The notes under the pieces were generated by a model, which made no database searches, was not told the origin of the DNA, and saw only the letters and a list, made by a program, of their open reading frames with translations. 37,870 nt of DNA from contig CAYNFT010000009.1 in the NCBI GenBank assembly GCA_964396535.1, positions 1-37,870 of the forward strand. The letters are read 5' to 3'. Position 1 is the first letter of the stretch; the number at the start of each line of letters is the position of its first letter. A program made the position numbers and the translations under genes. Below are positions 22,627 to 30,618 of the stretch, in pieces. Source of the stretch: CAYNFT01 sp964396535 (lineage in GTDB: Bacteria > Chloroflexota > Dehalococcoidia > Dehalococcoidales > UBA2162).

Positions 22627-23298
22627 ATGACTGTTGAGGCAGAGTTTCTGAAGTCAATACCATACTTTGCCGGGTTGAGTACCGCAGAAATACAATCAAT
22701 CAAGCAACTCGTCTTCGAGGGAAAGGCTGAGCGCGGGGAGATTATTCTGCATGAAGGTGACCCGGCTGAGGCTCTATTTTTTGTCGTTTCTGGCGCCGTG
22801 AAAGTATTTAAGACATCGGCTGAGGGAAAAGAGCAGATTCTCAGCATCGTTCGTCCGGGAGAGTCCTTCAATGATGTCCCCGTCTTTGATGACGGCCCCA
22901 ACCCGACCAGTGCTCAGGCTATGGGGCCTGTTGTTCTTTATGAGCTAAGGAAGAGTGAATTAAGAGCTCTGCTGCAGAACCACCCGCAGATAGCCATAAA
23001 TACCATTAAGGTGTTAGCCGAGCAGGTACGCCGGCTGGTCTCGCTGGTTGAAGACTTATCCTTCAGGCATGTTATTGGCAGAGTGGCTAGAATACTGCTT
23101 GAACATGCTGGTGATGGAGCCAGCCCCGGACCCAGGCTAACACAGCAGGAGATGGCAGCTATGGCTGGCAGTGCTCGCGAGGTTGTCGGCAGGTCACTCA
23201 AAGCTCTTGAAGATGAAGGAATAATCAGGTTGGACCGCCACCGCATTGTGATTACCAATAAAGAGGCTCTCAGAGAAATGGTAGAGGCACCTTTTTGA
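22627..23298 (+). CDS. CRP/FNR family transcriptional regulator
   Basis: The 223-residue protein has an N-terminal cyclic-nucleotide-binding fold (about 10-125: IPYFAGLSTAEIQSIKQLV, EIILHEGDPAEALFFVVSGAVKVF, GESFNDVPVFDDGPNPTSA) and a C-terminal winged helix: RLTQQEMAAMAGSAREVVGRSLKALEDEGII. The classical cAMP-phosphate Arg/Ser pair is not obvious, and the N-terminal Cys set of FNR is absent, so the signal is probably neither cAMP nor oxygen through a 4Fe-4S cluster. It may sense redox state, CO, NO or a small metabolite. No strong Shine-Dalgarno sequence precedes ATG 22627. A Cys-rich ferredoxin follows 70 bases downstream in the same direction. Confidence 0.9.
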   Translation: MTVEAEFLKSIPYFAGLSTAEIQSIKQLVFEGKAERGEIILHEGDPAEALFFVVSGAVKVFKTSAEGKEQILSIVRPGESFNDVPVFDDGPNPTSAQAMGPVVLYELRKSELRALLQNHPQIAINTIKVLAEQVRRLVSLVEDLSFRHVIGRVARILLEHAGDGASPGPRLTQQEMAAMAGSAREVVGRSLKALEDEGIIRLDRHRIVITNKEALREMVEAPF

Positions 23299-23368
23299 GA
23301 TAAAGGTTACAGACAGATAGTAGACCCTGGGTTTAGAATAAAGAAGCAAGAAAGCGGAGGGAATTGCG

Positions 23369-23584
23369 TTGGCTGAAATACCGGTGATAAACAAGGAAAA
23401 GTGCAACGGATGTGGGCTGTGCATCAGCGTGTGCACCTGTAATTCCCTGGTGTTGGTTGATAATGTGGTAACTTTTGTCAAGACAGAAAAGTGCAGCAAG
23501 TGCACCAGGTGGTGTGCCCAGTGCGAAATCGTCTGTCCTTTCGAAGCCATAACTTGTCCCTTCGAAATAGTCATCGAAGAATAG
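23369..23584 (+). CDS. Small Cys-rich ferredoxin-like protein
   Basis: The 71-residue protein starts at TTG 23369, 8 bases after GGAGGG. It has a normal first motif CNGCGLCISVC followed at once by an extra TC, and an unusual second motif CSKCTRWCAQCEIVCP, where an insertion gives CX2CX3CX2CX3C instead of CX2CX2CX3C. A further Cys occurs in ITCPFE, for eleven in total. Two 4Fe-4S clusters are likely; the extra Cys residues might bind another metal or be redox-active. It may be in one transcript with the CRP/FNR regulator, so control by redox state is plausible. Confidence 0.8.
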   Translation: MAEIPVINKEKCNGCGLCISVCTCNSLVLVDNVVTFVKTEKCSKCTRWCAQCEIVCPFEAITCPFEIVIEE

Positions 23585-23735
23585 AAAAGAGCCGATAACT
23601 GATGTACTTATCCTCTCTATGACCTTCCTCAATATCTTTACCGCCCGGAGTGAGACAAAAATCACATACAGAACTATCTCCACCATATAAAATGATTTCA
23701 CTTGAATAGGTAACTTGAGAAAGAGGGTGATATAT

Positions 23736-23936
23736 ATGGTTAGATGGAGGATAAAGAGCTGTCCCCGCTGTGGGGGTGATTTGTTTATGGATAGAGATAT
23801 GGATAGCTGGTATGAACAATGTCTCCAGTGTTCCTATCGAGTTGAGCTACAGCCTGTGGCTAGGTTTAAGGGGTCAGCCTCGGCCGCACAAACATGTTCT
23901 GAGAAGCGTACTGGAAATGAGGCTTCCCAAAGCTGA
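23736..23936 (+). CDS. Zinc-ribbon mini-protein
   Basis: A 66-residue product whose first 40 residues carry the pattern SCPRCGG...WYEQCLQCSYRVEL, a two-knuckle zinc ribbon. The rest is low-complexity (Ala, Ser, Lys). ATG 23736 has GAGGGTG 8 bases upstream; the longer frame to 23715 lacks a ribosome site. I cannot assign a function. A terminator follows 60 bases downstream. Confidence 0.65.
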   Translation: MVRWRIKSCPRCGGDLFMDRDMDSWYEQCLQCSYRVELQPVARFKGSASAAQTCSEKRTGNEASQS

Positions 23937-23996
23937 AAAGGCCGAGACCAAACATATCGAAATCAAGGCTAAATAGGGTTGTGGTGGAGGAGGTAA

Positions 23997-24036
23997 AAAG
24001 GGAGCCGAGGGTTAATCCTCAGCTCCCTTTAATTTC
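23997..24036 (+). terminator. Intrinsic terminator after the CRP-ferredoxin-zinc-ribbon genes
   Basis: AAAGGGAGCCGAGG (23997-24010) pairs with CCTCAGCTCCCTTT (24017-24030) with one mismatch, and AATTTCTATTTC follows. The A-rich approach on the other side would also let it work leftwards. Confidence 0.7.
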
Positions 24037-24120
24037 TATTTCAAGAATGCACTCGTTTCTTACAAAAGAGGTCATTTAGTAACTTGTCTACCTGACTACA
24101 TACACTTAATGAGGTAAGAG

Positions 24121-24405
24121 GAAAAATAATATTTTAAGAGAGGCGTTGCCTCTCTTTGACTCTCCTTAATATTTAGGGTGTTTGAGAGGGGCGAAGCCCC
24201 TCCAAAAGTCTATTCTTCCCTTGCTTTTAAGGAGAGGGATATCTATCATCTCTTCCACTCTACTTTGAAGGAGAGAGATAAAAAAGGGGAGCTAAAGAGG
24301 GGCGCTAGCCCCTCTTATGAAAAAACTTTCCCCCTTCCCCTTATCAAGGGGAAGGGGGATAGGGTTATATAAATTAAAAGGGCTTGAGGTTAGCAAACAA
24401 CCTAT
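24121..24405 (-). repeat. Modular C-rich palindromic repeat, inverted copy B
   Basis: Read on the minus strand this copy begins with GGTTGTTTGCTAACCTCAAG followed by CCCTTTTAATTT and the same 13-bp C-rich hairpin as copy A (24330-24342/24346-24358). Further hairpins follow: AAGAGGGGC/GCCCCTCTT (24295-24316, loop GCTA), GAGGGGC/GCCCCTC (24186-24202, loop GAA) and AAGAGAGGC/GCCTCTCTT (24136-24156, loop GTT). Copy B is longer than copy A by duplicated hairpin modules, showing that the element is modular. A 64-codon plus-strand frame inside it (24178-24372) is a product of the repeat, not a gene. Confidence 0.7.
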
Positions 24406-24423
24406 TTATAAAACCTAGGTGGC

Positions 24424-24452
24424 TTGAGAAGAGACAGAAATTTATGTAGAAT
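24424..24452 (+). promoter_or_regulatory. Promoter of the radical SAM gene
   Basis: TTGAGA (24424-24429), a 17-base spacer and TAGAAT (24447-24452), just before GGAAGGAAG (24460-24468). Confidence 0.65.
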
Positions 24453-24475
24453 ATTATCGGAAGGAAGTTATAGAT

Positions 24476-25408
24476 ATGCCCTTTAATAGACCTGAAATCA
24501 TTCGCCCTCCAAGCGAGTGGCGGAGTTATTATCTGCCGTTAACCAGCGGCTGCTCCAATAGTACCTGCACCTTCTGTAACTACTACGGTTCCAAACTGCA
24601 GATAAGGGATTTGGATGAGGTTAAGAGGGAGATAGACGCGGTAGCCCTTTATGTGAAGAGTGGTATCCGTCTTCCTGATGTACCGGATATTGTGTATATC
24701 ATTGCTCAAGAGTGGGATGGTAAAGGGGTCTTTTTACAGGATGCCGATGCCCTGGTTTATCCGTTCCCAAAACTAAAGACAGCGCTGGAGTATCTCAACC
24801 AGAAGCTACCATCAGTGGAGAGAGTGGCTGCTTACGCTACAGCGCTGGACATCCTCCGGAGAAGCCCTGCTGAACTGAAAGAATTGAGAGAGCTTAAGCT
24901 GGGTATTCTGTACACGGGGCTGGAAAGTGGAGATGATGAAGTGCTGCTGAAAGTAGATAAAAAGATAAACTCCCGGCAGATGATAGAGGCTGCCAGGAGA
25001 GCCAAGGAAGCCGGGATGTTGACGTCCGTTATGGTCATTCTGGGGCTTGGGGGTGCCGAGAGAAGTGAAACACACGCCCTTGAAACAGCCAGGGTTCTGA
25101 GCGAGATGGACCCGGATTATGCTGGCGCTCTAACACTGATGTTTACCCCGGGAACGCCGATATACCAGGAGTTGGAGCAGGGCAGCTTTACTCCCATTTC
25201 CGAGTTCCAGTCGCTAAGGGAGCTTTTGATAATGATAGAGAATTCCAGCTTTACCGATTGTTTCTTCAGCTCAATGCACGCTTCAAACTACCTTGCCGTT
25301 CGTGGAAACCTGCCTCAGGACAAGGATAGGATGGTAGCTCAGCTAAAGCGCATGATAGAGGAGGGAGACCAGTCCTCCCTCCGCCCCGAATACCTCAGGG
25401 GACTCTAG
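24476..25408 (+). CDS. Radical SAM protein
   Basis: The 310-residue protein has the cluster motif GCSNSTCTFCNYY (C26, C31, C34: CX4CX2C), the spacing found in B12-independent radical SAM proteins of the Elp3/NifB-like group. The partial TIM barrel shows VFLQDADALVYPFPKL, ILYTGLESGDDEVLLKV and MVILGLGGAERSETHA, typical of HemN/Elp3-like folds. No additional Cys cluster or B12 domain is seen, and the substrate is unknown. It has its own promoter and is followed by a convergent YkgJ-type gene, so there is no operon context to suggest a role. Confidence 0.88.
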   Translation: MPFNRPEIIRPPSEWRSYYLPLTSGCSNSTCTFCNYYGSKLQIRDLDEVKREIDAVALYVKSGIRLPDVPDIVYIIAQEWDGKGVFLQDADALVYPFPKLKTALEYLNQKLPSVERVAAYATALDILRRSPAELKELRELKLGILYTGLESGDDEVLLKVDKKINSRQMIEAARRAKEAGMLTSVMVILGLGGAERSETHALETARVLSEMDPDYAGALTLMFTPGTPIYQELEQGSFTPISEFQSLRELLIMIENSSFTDCFFSSMHASNYLAVRGNLPQDKDRMVAQLKRMIEEGDQSSLRPEYLRGL

Positions 25409-25458
25409 CCCTGCATTAAAGTTAGTTAGCAAAGAGCGAGTACATATACTAATCTAGG

Positions 25459-25872
25459 CTAACTTTTACGTCGGATACGATTGTTAGTCTGCCCATAGCC
25501 TAATTGTTTAGCTTTGTCAGTCCAACCACGTTCAGTCTTGAAAGGTATTCCTTTTTTGCCAACCCCGTATGCCCATTCACAATAAAATTCTTTACATACT
25601 TTTGGTTTGGTATCCTGGATTGTGCAGATATATTTGTGATTATTAACTTTCTTAATAAATGGGCAATATTCAGACCCTTCACTACCCTTTATGTCTATCC
25701 ATAGGTCACCATAACCCTGCAATGGAGGTTCCGAAGCATATTGAAGGATATCGGACCGCCCTTGGCGTATCCATCGTCTGTAGTCCTCGGGCTTTGTAAT
25801 TAAAACAACGGGCGCCCTACAACACTCACCGCACATGGAGCATCTTGGTCTCTTTCTGGGTTTATTAGCCAT
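25459..25872 (-). CDS. YkgJ family Cys-cluster protein
   Basis: This 137-residue protein carries the YkgJ/CxxCxxCC pattern: PRCSMCGECCRAPVV (residues 10-24), then YCPFI, YICTIQDTKPKVCKEFYCEW. Family members bind a metal or an iron-sulfur cluster and are uncharacterised; some modify proteins such as flagellin Lys. The basic C-terminal tail is not conserved in the family as I know it. A TATAAT begins 10 bases upstream of ATG 25872 and there is no Shine-Dalgarno sequence, so the transcript is probably leaderless. Confidence 0.82.
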   Translation of the reverse strand: MANKPRKRPRCSMCGECCRAPVVLITKPEDYRRWIRQGRSDILQYASEPPLQGYGDLWIDIKGSEGSEYCPFIKKVNNHKYICTIQDTKPKVCKEFYCEWAYGVGKKGIPFKTERGWTDKAKQLGYGQTNNRIRRKS

Positions 25873-25881
25873 CTCTGTTGC

Positions 25882-25910
25882 ATTATAGCAGTTCTTGCTC
25901 TAGTATCGAA
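25882..25910 (-). promoter_or_regulatory. Promoter giving a near-leaderless YkgJ transcript
   Basis: On the minus strand TATAAT (25887-25882) lies 17 bases from a partial -35 TTCGAT (25910-25905). Predicted start near 25875 leaves about 3 nt before the ATG. Confidence 0.5.
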
Positions 25911-25960
25911 GTATGAAACAGGTTCGTTAGCAAGATGTCTGCAAATGGTGAAGAGGTTGA

Positions 25961-26032
25961 GTGTAGGCCGTACAGGTCTTGAACCTGTGACATTCAACTT
26001 AGAAGCTATGCCTGATTAGCTATCTTTGTGAT
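25961..26032 (-). pseudogene. tRNA-like relic
   Basis: On the minus strand ACAGG-TTCAAGA-CCTGT (25988-25972) is a perfect T-arm with the normal 5-bp stem and 7-base loop, followed by an acceptor-like CGGCCTACA. Upstream, AGCTA-ATCAGGCA-TAGCT (26021-26004) could be a D-arm with the GG of the D-loop, and TTCTAAG resembles an Arg(UCU) anticodon loop. Only 15 bases separate the two arms instead of about 23, and the acceptor 5' strand does not pair. It is not an intact tRNA; a decayed gene or an integration scar is likely. Confidence 0.35.
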
Positions 26033-26037
26033 ATGAT
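26032..26037 (+). promoter_or_regulatory. Extended -10 box of queA
   Basis: TGATATGAT (26029-26037) is an extended -10 (TGnTATGAT). The predicted start is at most a few bases before the ATG at 26046, and no Shine-Dalgarno sequence is present, so queA is probably read from a leaderless message. Confidence 0.4.
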
Positions 26038-26045
26038 TAGACCTG

Positions 26046-27092
26046 ATGAAGACCAGCGATTTTGACTATTTTCTGCCTCCAGAGCTTATTGCCCAAACCC
26101 CCATCGAACCCAGAAGCCAGTCACGGCTTATGGTGCTAGACCGTAGTGACGGTTCAATAAAACACCGGAGGTTCTTTGAAATAGCTGACTATCTGCGGGC
26201 CGGGGATGTTCTGGTTTTTAATAACAGCCTGGTCATTCCCGCCCGCCTGAGCGGGGAGAAGGCTGGGAGTGGGGGCAGGGTTGAGATTTTGCTATTGAGC
26301 AAGCTTAGCCCGAACGTCTGGGAGACGCTGGTCAGACCGGGTAAGCGTGTCAGGATTGGTACCAGGATTGAGATAACTGGCGATTCTGCAATGGGTGACA
26401 GGCAAGACCTCAGGGTCACCGCTGAAGCAGTGGGGGTAGGGGAGGGAGGAACACGGGTGATACGCTTCTCAGACGAAACACTGCTACCAGAGTTGGGCAG
26501 GATTCCCTTGCCACCCTACATCCGCCTTCCGCTGAAAAACCCAGAGCGCTACCAGACAGTTTATGCTGATGTGGCTGGTAGCATCGCCGCACCTACCGCC
26601 GGACTGCACTTCACCCCGGAGCTAATTGATGAGATGAAGGCTAAGGGAATTCACTGTCTGTTTGTTACCCTGCACGTGGGGCTGGATACCTTCCGACCGG
26701 TTCGGGAAGAGAATCCGCTTGAACATCACATTCATCAGGAATATGGTGTCTTGACTCAGGAAGTAGCCAGTGAGCTATCCCAGGCTAAAGTAGAGGGGCG
26801 ACGGATTATATGTATTGGCACCACCACGGTGAGGCTGGTCGAGGCTGTAGCGCAGGCCAGCAGCCCGGTTGACATAAAGCCATTTGAAGGCTGGGTAGAC
26901 CTGTTCATTGTGCCGGGGTACCAGTTTCGGGTAGTTGATGCCCTAATTACCAATTTTCACCTGCCCAGATCAACGCTGTTGATGCTGGTCACTGCCTTTG
27001 CTAGTAGAGACTTTATCAATAAAGCCTACCGGGAGGCCATAGCTCAACAATATCGTTTCTACAGCTTCGGCGACGCCATGTTGGTGTTATGA
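26046..27092 (+). CDS. queA: tRNA preQ1(34) S-adenosylmethionine ribosyltransferase-isomerase
   Basis: QueA transfers the ribosyl part of S-adenosylmethionine to preQ1 in tRNA and forms epoxyqueuosine. The 348-residue product is of normal length and shows the family's landmarks: FDYFLPPELIAQTPIEPRSQSRLM at the start, GDVLVFNNSLVIPARL, the AAPTAGLHFTPELID segment, TLHVGLDTFRPVREENPLEHHIHQE, and the end TNFHLPRSTLLMLVTAFAS. The gene stands alone between the YkgJ gene and the convergent histidine kinase. Together with queH at 7400 it shows that the organism makes queuosine, though the genes are not linked. Confidence 0.96.
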   Translation: MKTSDFDYFLPPELIAQTPIEPRSQSRLMVLDRSDGSIKHRRFFEIADYLRAGDVLVFNNSLVIPARLSGEKAGSGGRVEILLLSKLSPNVWETLVRPGKRVRIGTRIEITGDSAMGDRQDLRVTAEAVGVGEGGTRVIRFSDETLLPELGRIPLPPYIRLPLKNPERYQTVYADVAGSIAAPTAGLHFTPELIDEMKAKGIHCLFVTLHVGLDTFRPVREENPLEHHIHQEYGVLTQEVASELSQAKVEGRRIICIGTTTVRLVEAVAQASSPVDIKPFEGWVDLFIVPGYQFRVVDALITNFHLPRSTLLMLVTAFASRDFINKAYREAIAQQYRFYSFGDAMLVL

Positions 27093-27256
27093 CACGAAAA
27101 TAGATTCCCTTCGTCTTTAATGCCAGACAAATTTATAGCTGGAGCGAGTCTTCCAATTCATCTTTTCTTCGGGTGACCTTAAGTAATTATTCCTTGATTC
27201 GTTAATATGCTGCTAAGAAATCCCAGGATGCCAAGAAATACTGGTTTTGGTAATTC

Positions 27257-29227
27257 CTATTTATTCCAGCGTTCACCCGGAATTTCCAGTATTACTTTGG
27301 TTCCTTGGTCTGGTCTGGTGTGAATAGTCAAACTACCACCAAGGAGTTCCGCTCGCTCCCGCATCCCTGCCAGTCCCATTTTTCCTGCCTGGATAAAGCC
27401 TGGATCTTCATCAATTTCGAAGCCTTTGCCATTATCGCTAATTGTCATCGTGGTCTTATCACTATTAAATTCAATTGTAACTTCAGCCTTTGTCCCTTCA
27501 GAGTGTTTCCAAATATTCCTTAAAGCTTCCTGGGCAATACGGTATATCATGAGTTCGTCTTCTGGAACAAAATGCTGCTCAGTACCCTTGATGCGTAATT
27601 CTGCCCGGATACCGGCTTGCTGCTCCAGTTGTGAAACTACTTCTCTTAAAGCAGGGGTTAATCCGAGATATTCTAAGGTAGGAGGGCGAAGATCCTGAAT
27701 GAAAAAGCGCATTCTCTCCAAGGTTTTATCGATTTCTTCTCTGGTTGCCTCCAACTGGCTCGCTACTTTTACTTTATTTGCTTTACCTGAAGCAAGGTCG
27801 TCTATTCGTCTAGAGAGAACACTTAAGACCTGGATTGAGTCGTCATGCAAATCTCTAGCTATACGTTTACGTTCCTCCTCATGTGCCCGGGTTATCTGAC
27901 GCACATATAGACGAAGATTTTTTTGAAGTTGTCTCTCCTTGGTGACATCACGAGCAATGTTTTGAAAGGCAGGTATCCCTTCGTAGTCAACGAGGGAAGT
28001 AGTCAGCATAATAATCGCCTCAGTTCCGTCTTTTTTGCTCGCTGTCTGCTCATAAGGCTGTATTATCTCTTCCCCAGCTAATAACTGCTGTTTTACATTC
28101 ATGGCTAACTTAAGTCCTTGAGGAGTCAGGAACGTGGATACATTTTCACCTATCAAATCTTTGAGCTCATGCTCAACAAGCCTTGCGCCCTGCTGATTAG
28201 CAGCCAGGATATTACCATCGAAATCATGTACCCAGATAGCATCATTGGCTTTATCAAACAACTCTCGAAACTGTTTACCTATTCTTTCAGATTCCTCGTA
28301 TAATCTCGCCTTTTCCACAGCCACCCCAAGCTGGTTTCCAATAAGCATCATAAGTTCCTTTTCGTCTCTGGTAAAGTGCTTTATTGAGTGTGTTGCGACA
28401 CAAAAAGTACCTACTATCTTTTCTCTCGACCTTAAAGGCACAATGAACTGAGACCTTATCCCTTCCCTTTTTACTACTTCTCTGGAAAGCCGGGAATCCT
28501 GCGATGAATCTTCAATCCAGTACGGTTCCCCTGTTTGAGCTACCCAACCATTGAATCCCTCCCCCACCTTCAGCCCATTCACTTGCTCGACAAACTCATC
28601 TGAAACACCCCGGTAGACTTTGACCTCGAGTTTTCGGCTCTTTTCGTTTAGCAAAAAAACTAATACCGCTTCTGTGTTCACTGCCTCCATGATTTTGTCA
28701 GCCACGGTACTAAAGATATCCTCAAGGGTGACTGATTGGTTAATCACAGTGGTGACGGAGTTAAAAACTGAAAGGCGTTTCTCATTTTCTTTGATGATTT
28801 GAACATACGAGTCAAGCTCGCGCCGGATGGCCTCAAGCCTGATAATCACCTGCTCCCGCTGCCCTACTTGCCGACGGCGTGATTCAATCTGCCAGTTAAT
28901 CAGACCTCCTACCGCAGTAACGGCAATGGTCTCAAATAAAGCATCTCCAGGAGAAGGCGAAAACAGAAAAACTCGTGGTAGCATAGCCGCAAAAGCCAGC
29001 ACCAAGAAAACAATCCCTCCTCTTAATCCAAAGAGAATGCCTCCGATGATCATGGGAGCAAGGAACAAAACCCGCTCCACAGCGTGGCGTTCCAGACCGA
29101 AAAAGGAACTCACATTAATGGTAAAAAAAGGTATCTGTTGAGGATAATGAAGAAAATAACAAACTAACATGGAAAATATGAGGATGCTAAAAAGAGGATT
29201 ACGTAAGGTTGAGCTAAATCCCTTCAC
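27257..29227 (-). CDS. NarL-type sensor histidine kinase with GAF and PAS domains
   Basis: This 656-residue kinase has an N-terminal membrane region with about four helices (residues 12-30, 52-70, 71-90, 100-112). A GAF domain (about 165-310) and a PAS domain (about 318-430) follow. The HisKA_3 dimerisation helix EERKRIARDLHDDSIQVL has phospho-acceptor H461. The ATPase shows EALRNIWKHS (568-577), DNGKGF (598-603) and GLAGMRER (618-625). Translation starts at GTG 29227, 6 bases after the response regulator gene, with AAGGAATT upstream. The input may be sensed by the membrane region or a ligand of GAF/PAS; none can be named. Confidence 0.93.
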   Translation of the reverse strand: MKGFSSTLRNPLFSILIFSMLVCYFLHYPQQIPFFTINVSSFFGLERHAVERVLFLAPMIIGGILFGLRGGIVFLVLAFAAMLPRVFLFSPSPGDALFETIAVTAVGGLINWQIESRRRQVGQREQVIIRLEAIRRELDSYVQIIKENEKRLSVFNSVTTVINQSVTLEDIFSTVADKIMEAVNTEAVLVFLLNEKSRKLEVKVYRGVSDEFVEQVNGLKVGEGFNGWVAQTGEPYWIEDSSQDSRLSREVVKREGIRSQFIVPLRSREKIVGTFCVATHSIKHFTRDEKELMMLIGNQLGVAVEKARLYEESERIGKQFRELFDKANDAIWVHDFDGNILAANQQGARLVEHELKDLIGENVSTFLTPQGLKLAMNVKQQLLAGEEIIQPYEQTASKKDGTEAIIMLTTSLVDYEGIPAFQNIARDVTKERQLQKNLRLYVRQITRAHEEERKRIARDLHDDSIQVLSVLSRRIDDLASGKANKVKVASQLEATREEIDKTLERMRFFIQDLRPPTLEYLGLTPALREVVSQLEQQAGIRAELRIKGTEQHFVPEDELMIYRIAQEALRNIWKHSEGTKAEVTIEFNSDKTTMTISDNGKGFEIDEDPGFIQAGKMGLAGMRERAELLGGSLTIHTRPDQGTKVILEIPGERWNK

Positions 29228-29233
29228 AATTCC

Positions 29234-29905
29234 TTATTCTTTCCTGGTTTGCTCTAGAGTAAGCCAGCCATTCTTCAGGCAATGAATTATCGCTTCAGTT
29301 CGACCACCGACACCGAGCTTATTAAAGATATTTCTCCAATGGGTTTGGATAGTACGTGAACCGAGCGAAAGCGCTCTGGCAATCTCCTTGTTACTTAGTC
29401 CATCAGCCGCTTGGTTAATAACCTCAAGTTCCCTTTCAGTCAGCAGTACTGTCCTTTCTTGGAGTGAAAGCTTGCTATCCGGTGGCGGAAGATGGGCGAA
29501 TATTTTCTGAGCTATTGTCGGGTGGAGCACTGATTCTCCTCCATAACTAGCACGTATAGCATTAACTAACTCTTGCCCCTTAATATTCTTCAAAAGGTAA
29601 CCCGCTGCCCCGGCTTCAATGACGGCGAAGATGAATTCAGGGTTGTCGTAGGCGGTGAGAACAAGGACGCAAATAGAAGGTAGGTTCTCCTTTATCTGCT
29701 TGGTAGCCTCAATCCCATTTAGCCCAGGCATGGCTATGTCCATTAAAACAACGTCCGGCTTTAGCTCCAGTACAAGGCAAACCGCCTCTTTCCCATCTCC
29801 CGCCTCGCCAACTACCTCCATATCCGCCTCACGGCTTATAACCTCCCGTAATCCCTCTCTCACCACTATATGGTCCTCTGCCAGAAAAACTCTAATCTTC
29901 TCCAT
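29234..29905 (-). CDS. LuxR/NarL-type response regulator
   Basis: The 223-residue product has a receiver (residues 4-120) with acidic pocket AEDH, phospho-acceptor D56 in VVLMDIAMPG, the Thr in VLVLTAYD and K106 in GYLLKNIKG, so it is fully competent. The C-terminal LuxR helix-turn-helix covers about 160-220 (LTERELEVINQAADGLSNKEIARAL...RTIQTHWRNIFNKLG). I place the start at 29905 because receivers begin with a short MEKIRVFLAEDH strand; a GTG at 29947 would lie upstream of the TATAAT box. It is the partner of the histidine kinase downstream. Target genes are unknown. Confidence 0.93.
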   Translation of the reverse strand: MEKIRVFLAEDHIVVREGLREVISREADMEVVGEAGDGKEAVCLVLELKPDVVLMDIAMPGLNGIEATKQIKENLPSICVLVLTAYDNPEFIFAVIEAGAAGYLLKNIKGQELVNAIRASYGGESVLHPTIAQKIFAHLPPPDSKLSLQERTVLLTERELEVINQAADGLSNKEIARALSLGSRTIQTHWRNIFNKLGVGGRTEAIIHCLKNGWLTLEQTRKE

Positions 29906-29917
29906 CTCTCTAAACAC

Positions 29918-29923
29918 ATTATA
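29918..29923 (-). promoter_or_regulatory. -10 box before the response regulator gene
   Basis: A perfect TATAAT on the minus strand 13 bases upstream of the ATG at 29905 predicts a leader of about 6 nt. No convincing -35 box is seen. Confidence 0.35.
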
Positions 29924-30040
29924 ACATACCATCTTTGGTCTAATCACTTATCCCTAAAACTGCGTACGCCATTTGGCGCTTATTGCCGAACTCGAACTGG
30001 ACTAAACTGAAACTGTAGGAAAAAGTAAGGAGGGTAAAAA

Positions 30041-30520
30041 GTGGAACAGAAACCTAATATTCTGGTGGTGGATAATGAGCCCAATCTTGTTAAGGTAGTG
30101 AAGGAAACTTTTGGAGATTCCTTCGAAGTAACCTCAAGCTTTAGCTTTGAGGAATGTTTGGAGAGGGCAAGGATGGAAAATCCATCTCTAATTATTCTGG
30201 GGTATCTTGAGCCCCGTGGCACTTCTTTCAAGCTCCATAAGGAACTCAGGGACGGTTTTACGACAAAGACCATTCCTCTTTTAGTGGTAGATGTCCGCCC
30301 TGAGGAGCATTCCCGAAAAGGATGGAGGATGGAGGAGGGACTCCGAATGGAGGCTGATGACTACACTTCTTATCCAATAGAGCCGGCTGAGCTACGTGAA
30401 ATCGTGGGCGAGATTCTGCGGAGAAGCTACTCAAAGCCTATAGAGCTCAAGGAAGTTCTAGAGCAAGTGGAGGGGGTTTTGAAGCGAATAAACAAGATAG
30501 AAAAACTTCTCGTCAAATAG
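30041..30520 (+). CDS. Stand-alone phospho-silent receiver-like protein
   Basis: The 159-residue protein has the fold of a response-regulator receiver (NILVVDNEPNLVKVV at the start, PSLIILGYLEPRGTSFKL at the third strand, IPLLVVDV at the fourth, EADDYTSYPIEPAELREIV at the fifth). The phospho-acceptor Asp is Gly (G54), and the conserved Lys is replaced by Tyr in TSYPIEP. Only the first acidic pocket residue (D11) is kept, so classical phosphorylation is not possible. The C-terminus is a coiled-coil-like helix (EVLEQVEGVLKRINKIEKLL). GTG 30041 follows AAGGAGGG. The next gene carries the same domain fused to MTHFR, sharing LGYLxPRGxSFxLHK and KGWRxEEGLxM, so the two arose by duplication and probably act together. 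Confidence 0.85.
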   Translation: MEQKPNILVVDNEPNLVKVVKETFGDSFEVTSSFSFEECLERARMENPSLIILGYLEPRGTSFKLHKELRDGFTTKTIPLLVVDVRPEEHSRKGWRMEEGLRMEADDYTSYPIEPAELREIVGEILRRSYSKPIELKEVLEQVEGVLKRINKIEKLLVK

Positions 30521-30618
30521 GGATAAATGGCAAGAAGACCTCTGAGGTGTGCCCAATTTGACAAACAGACTCACCCGCGTTGACACGTTTGTATCTCGAT
30601 ATCGGGAGGAGAGATGAG

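Noticed and set aside
22491..22901. 136-residue minus-strand frame opposite the CRP/FNR gene
   Set aside because: Shadow of the regulator plus repeat sequence; no protein-like motif.
24178..24372. 64-residue plus-strand frame
   Set aside because: Lies wholly inside the modular palindromic repeat and is produced by it.
22355..24405. CRISPR array
   Set aside because: The repeats are few, unevenly spaced and self-palindromic with variable modules; there are no regular spacers and no cas genes.
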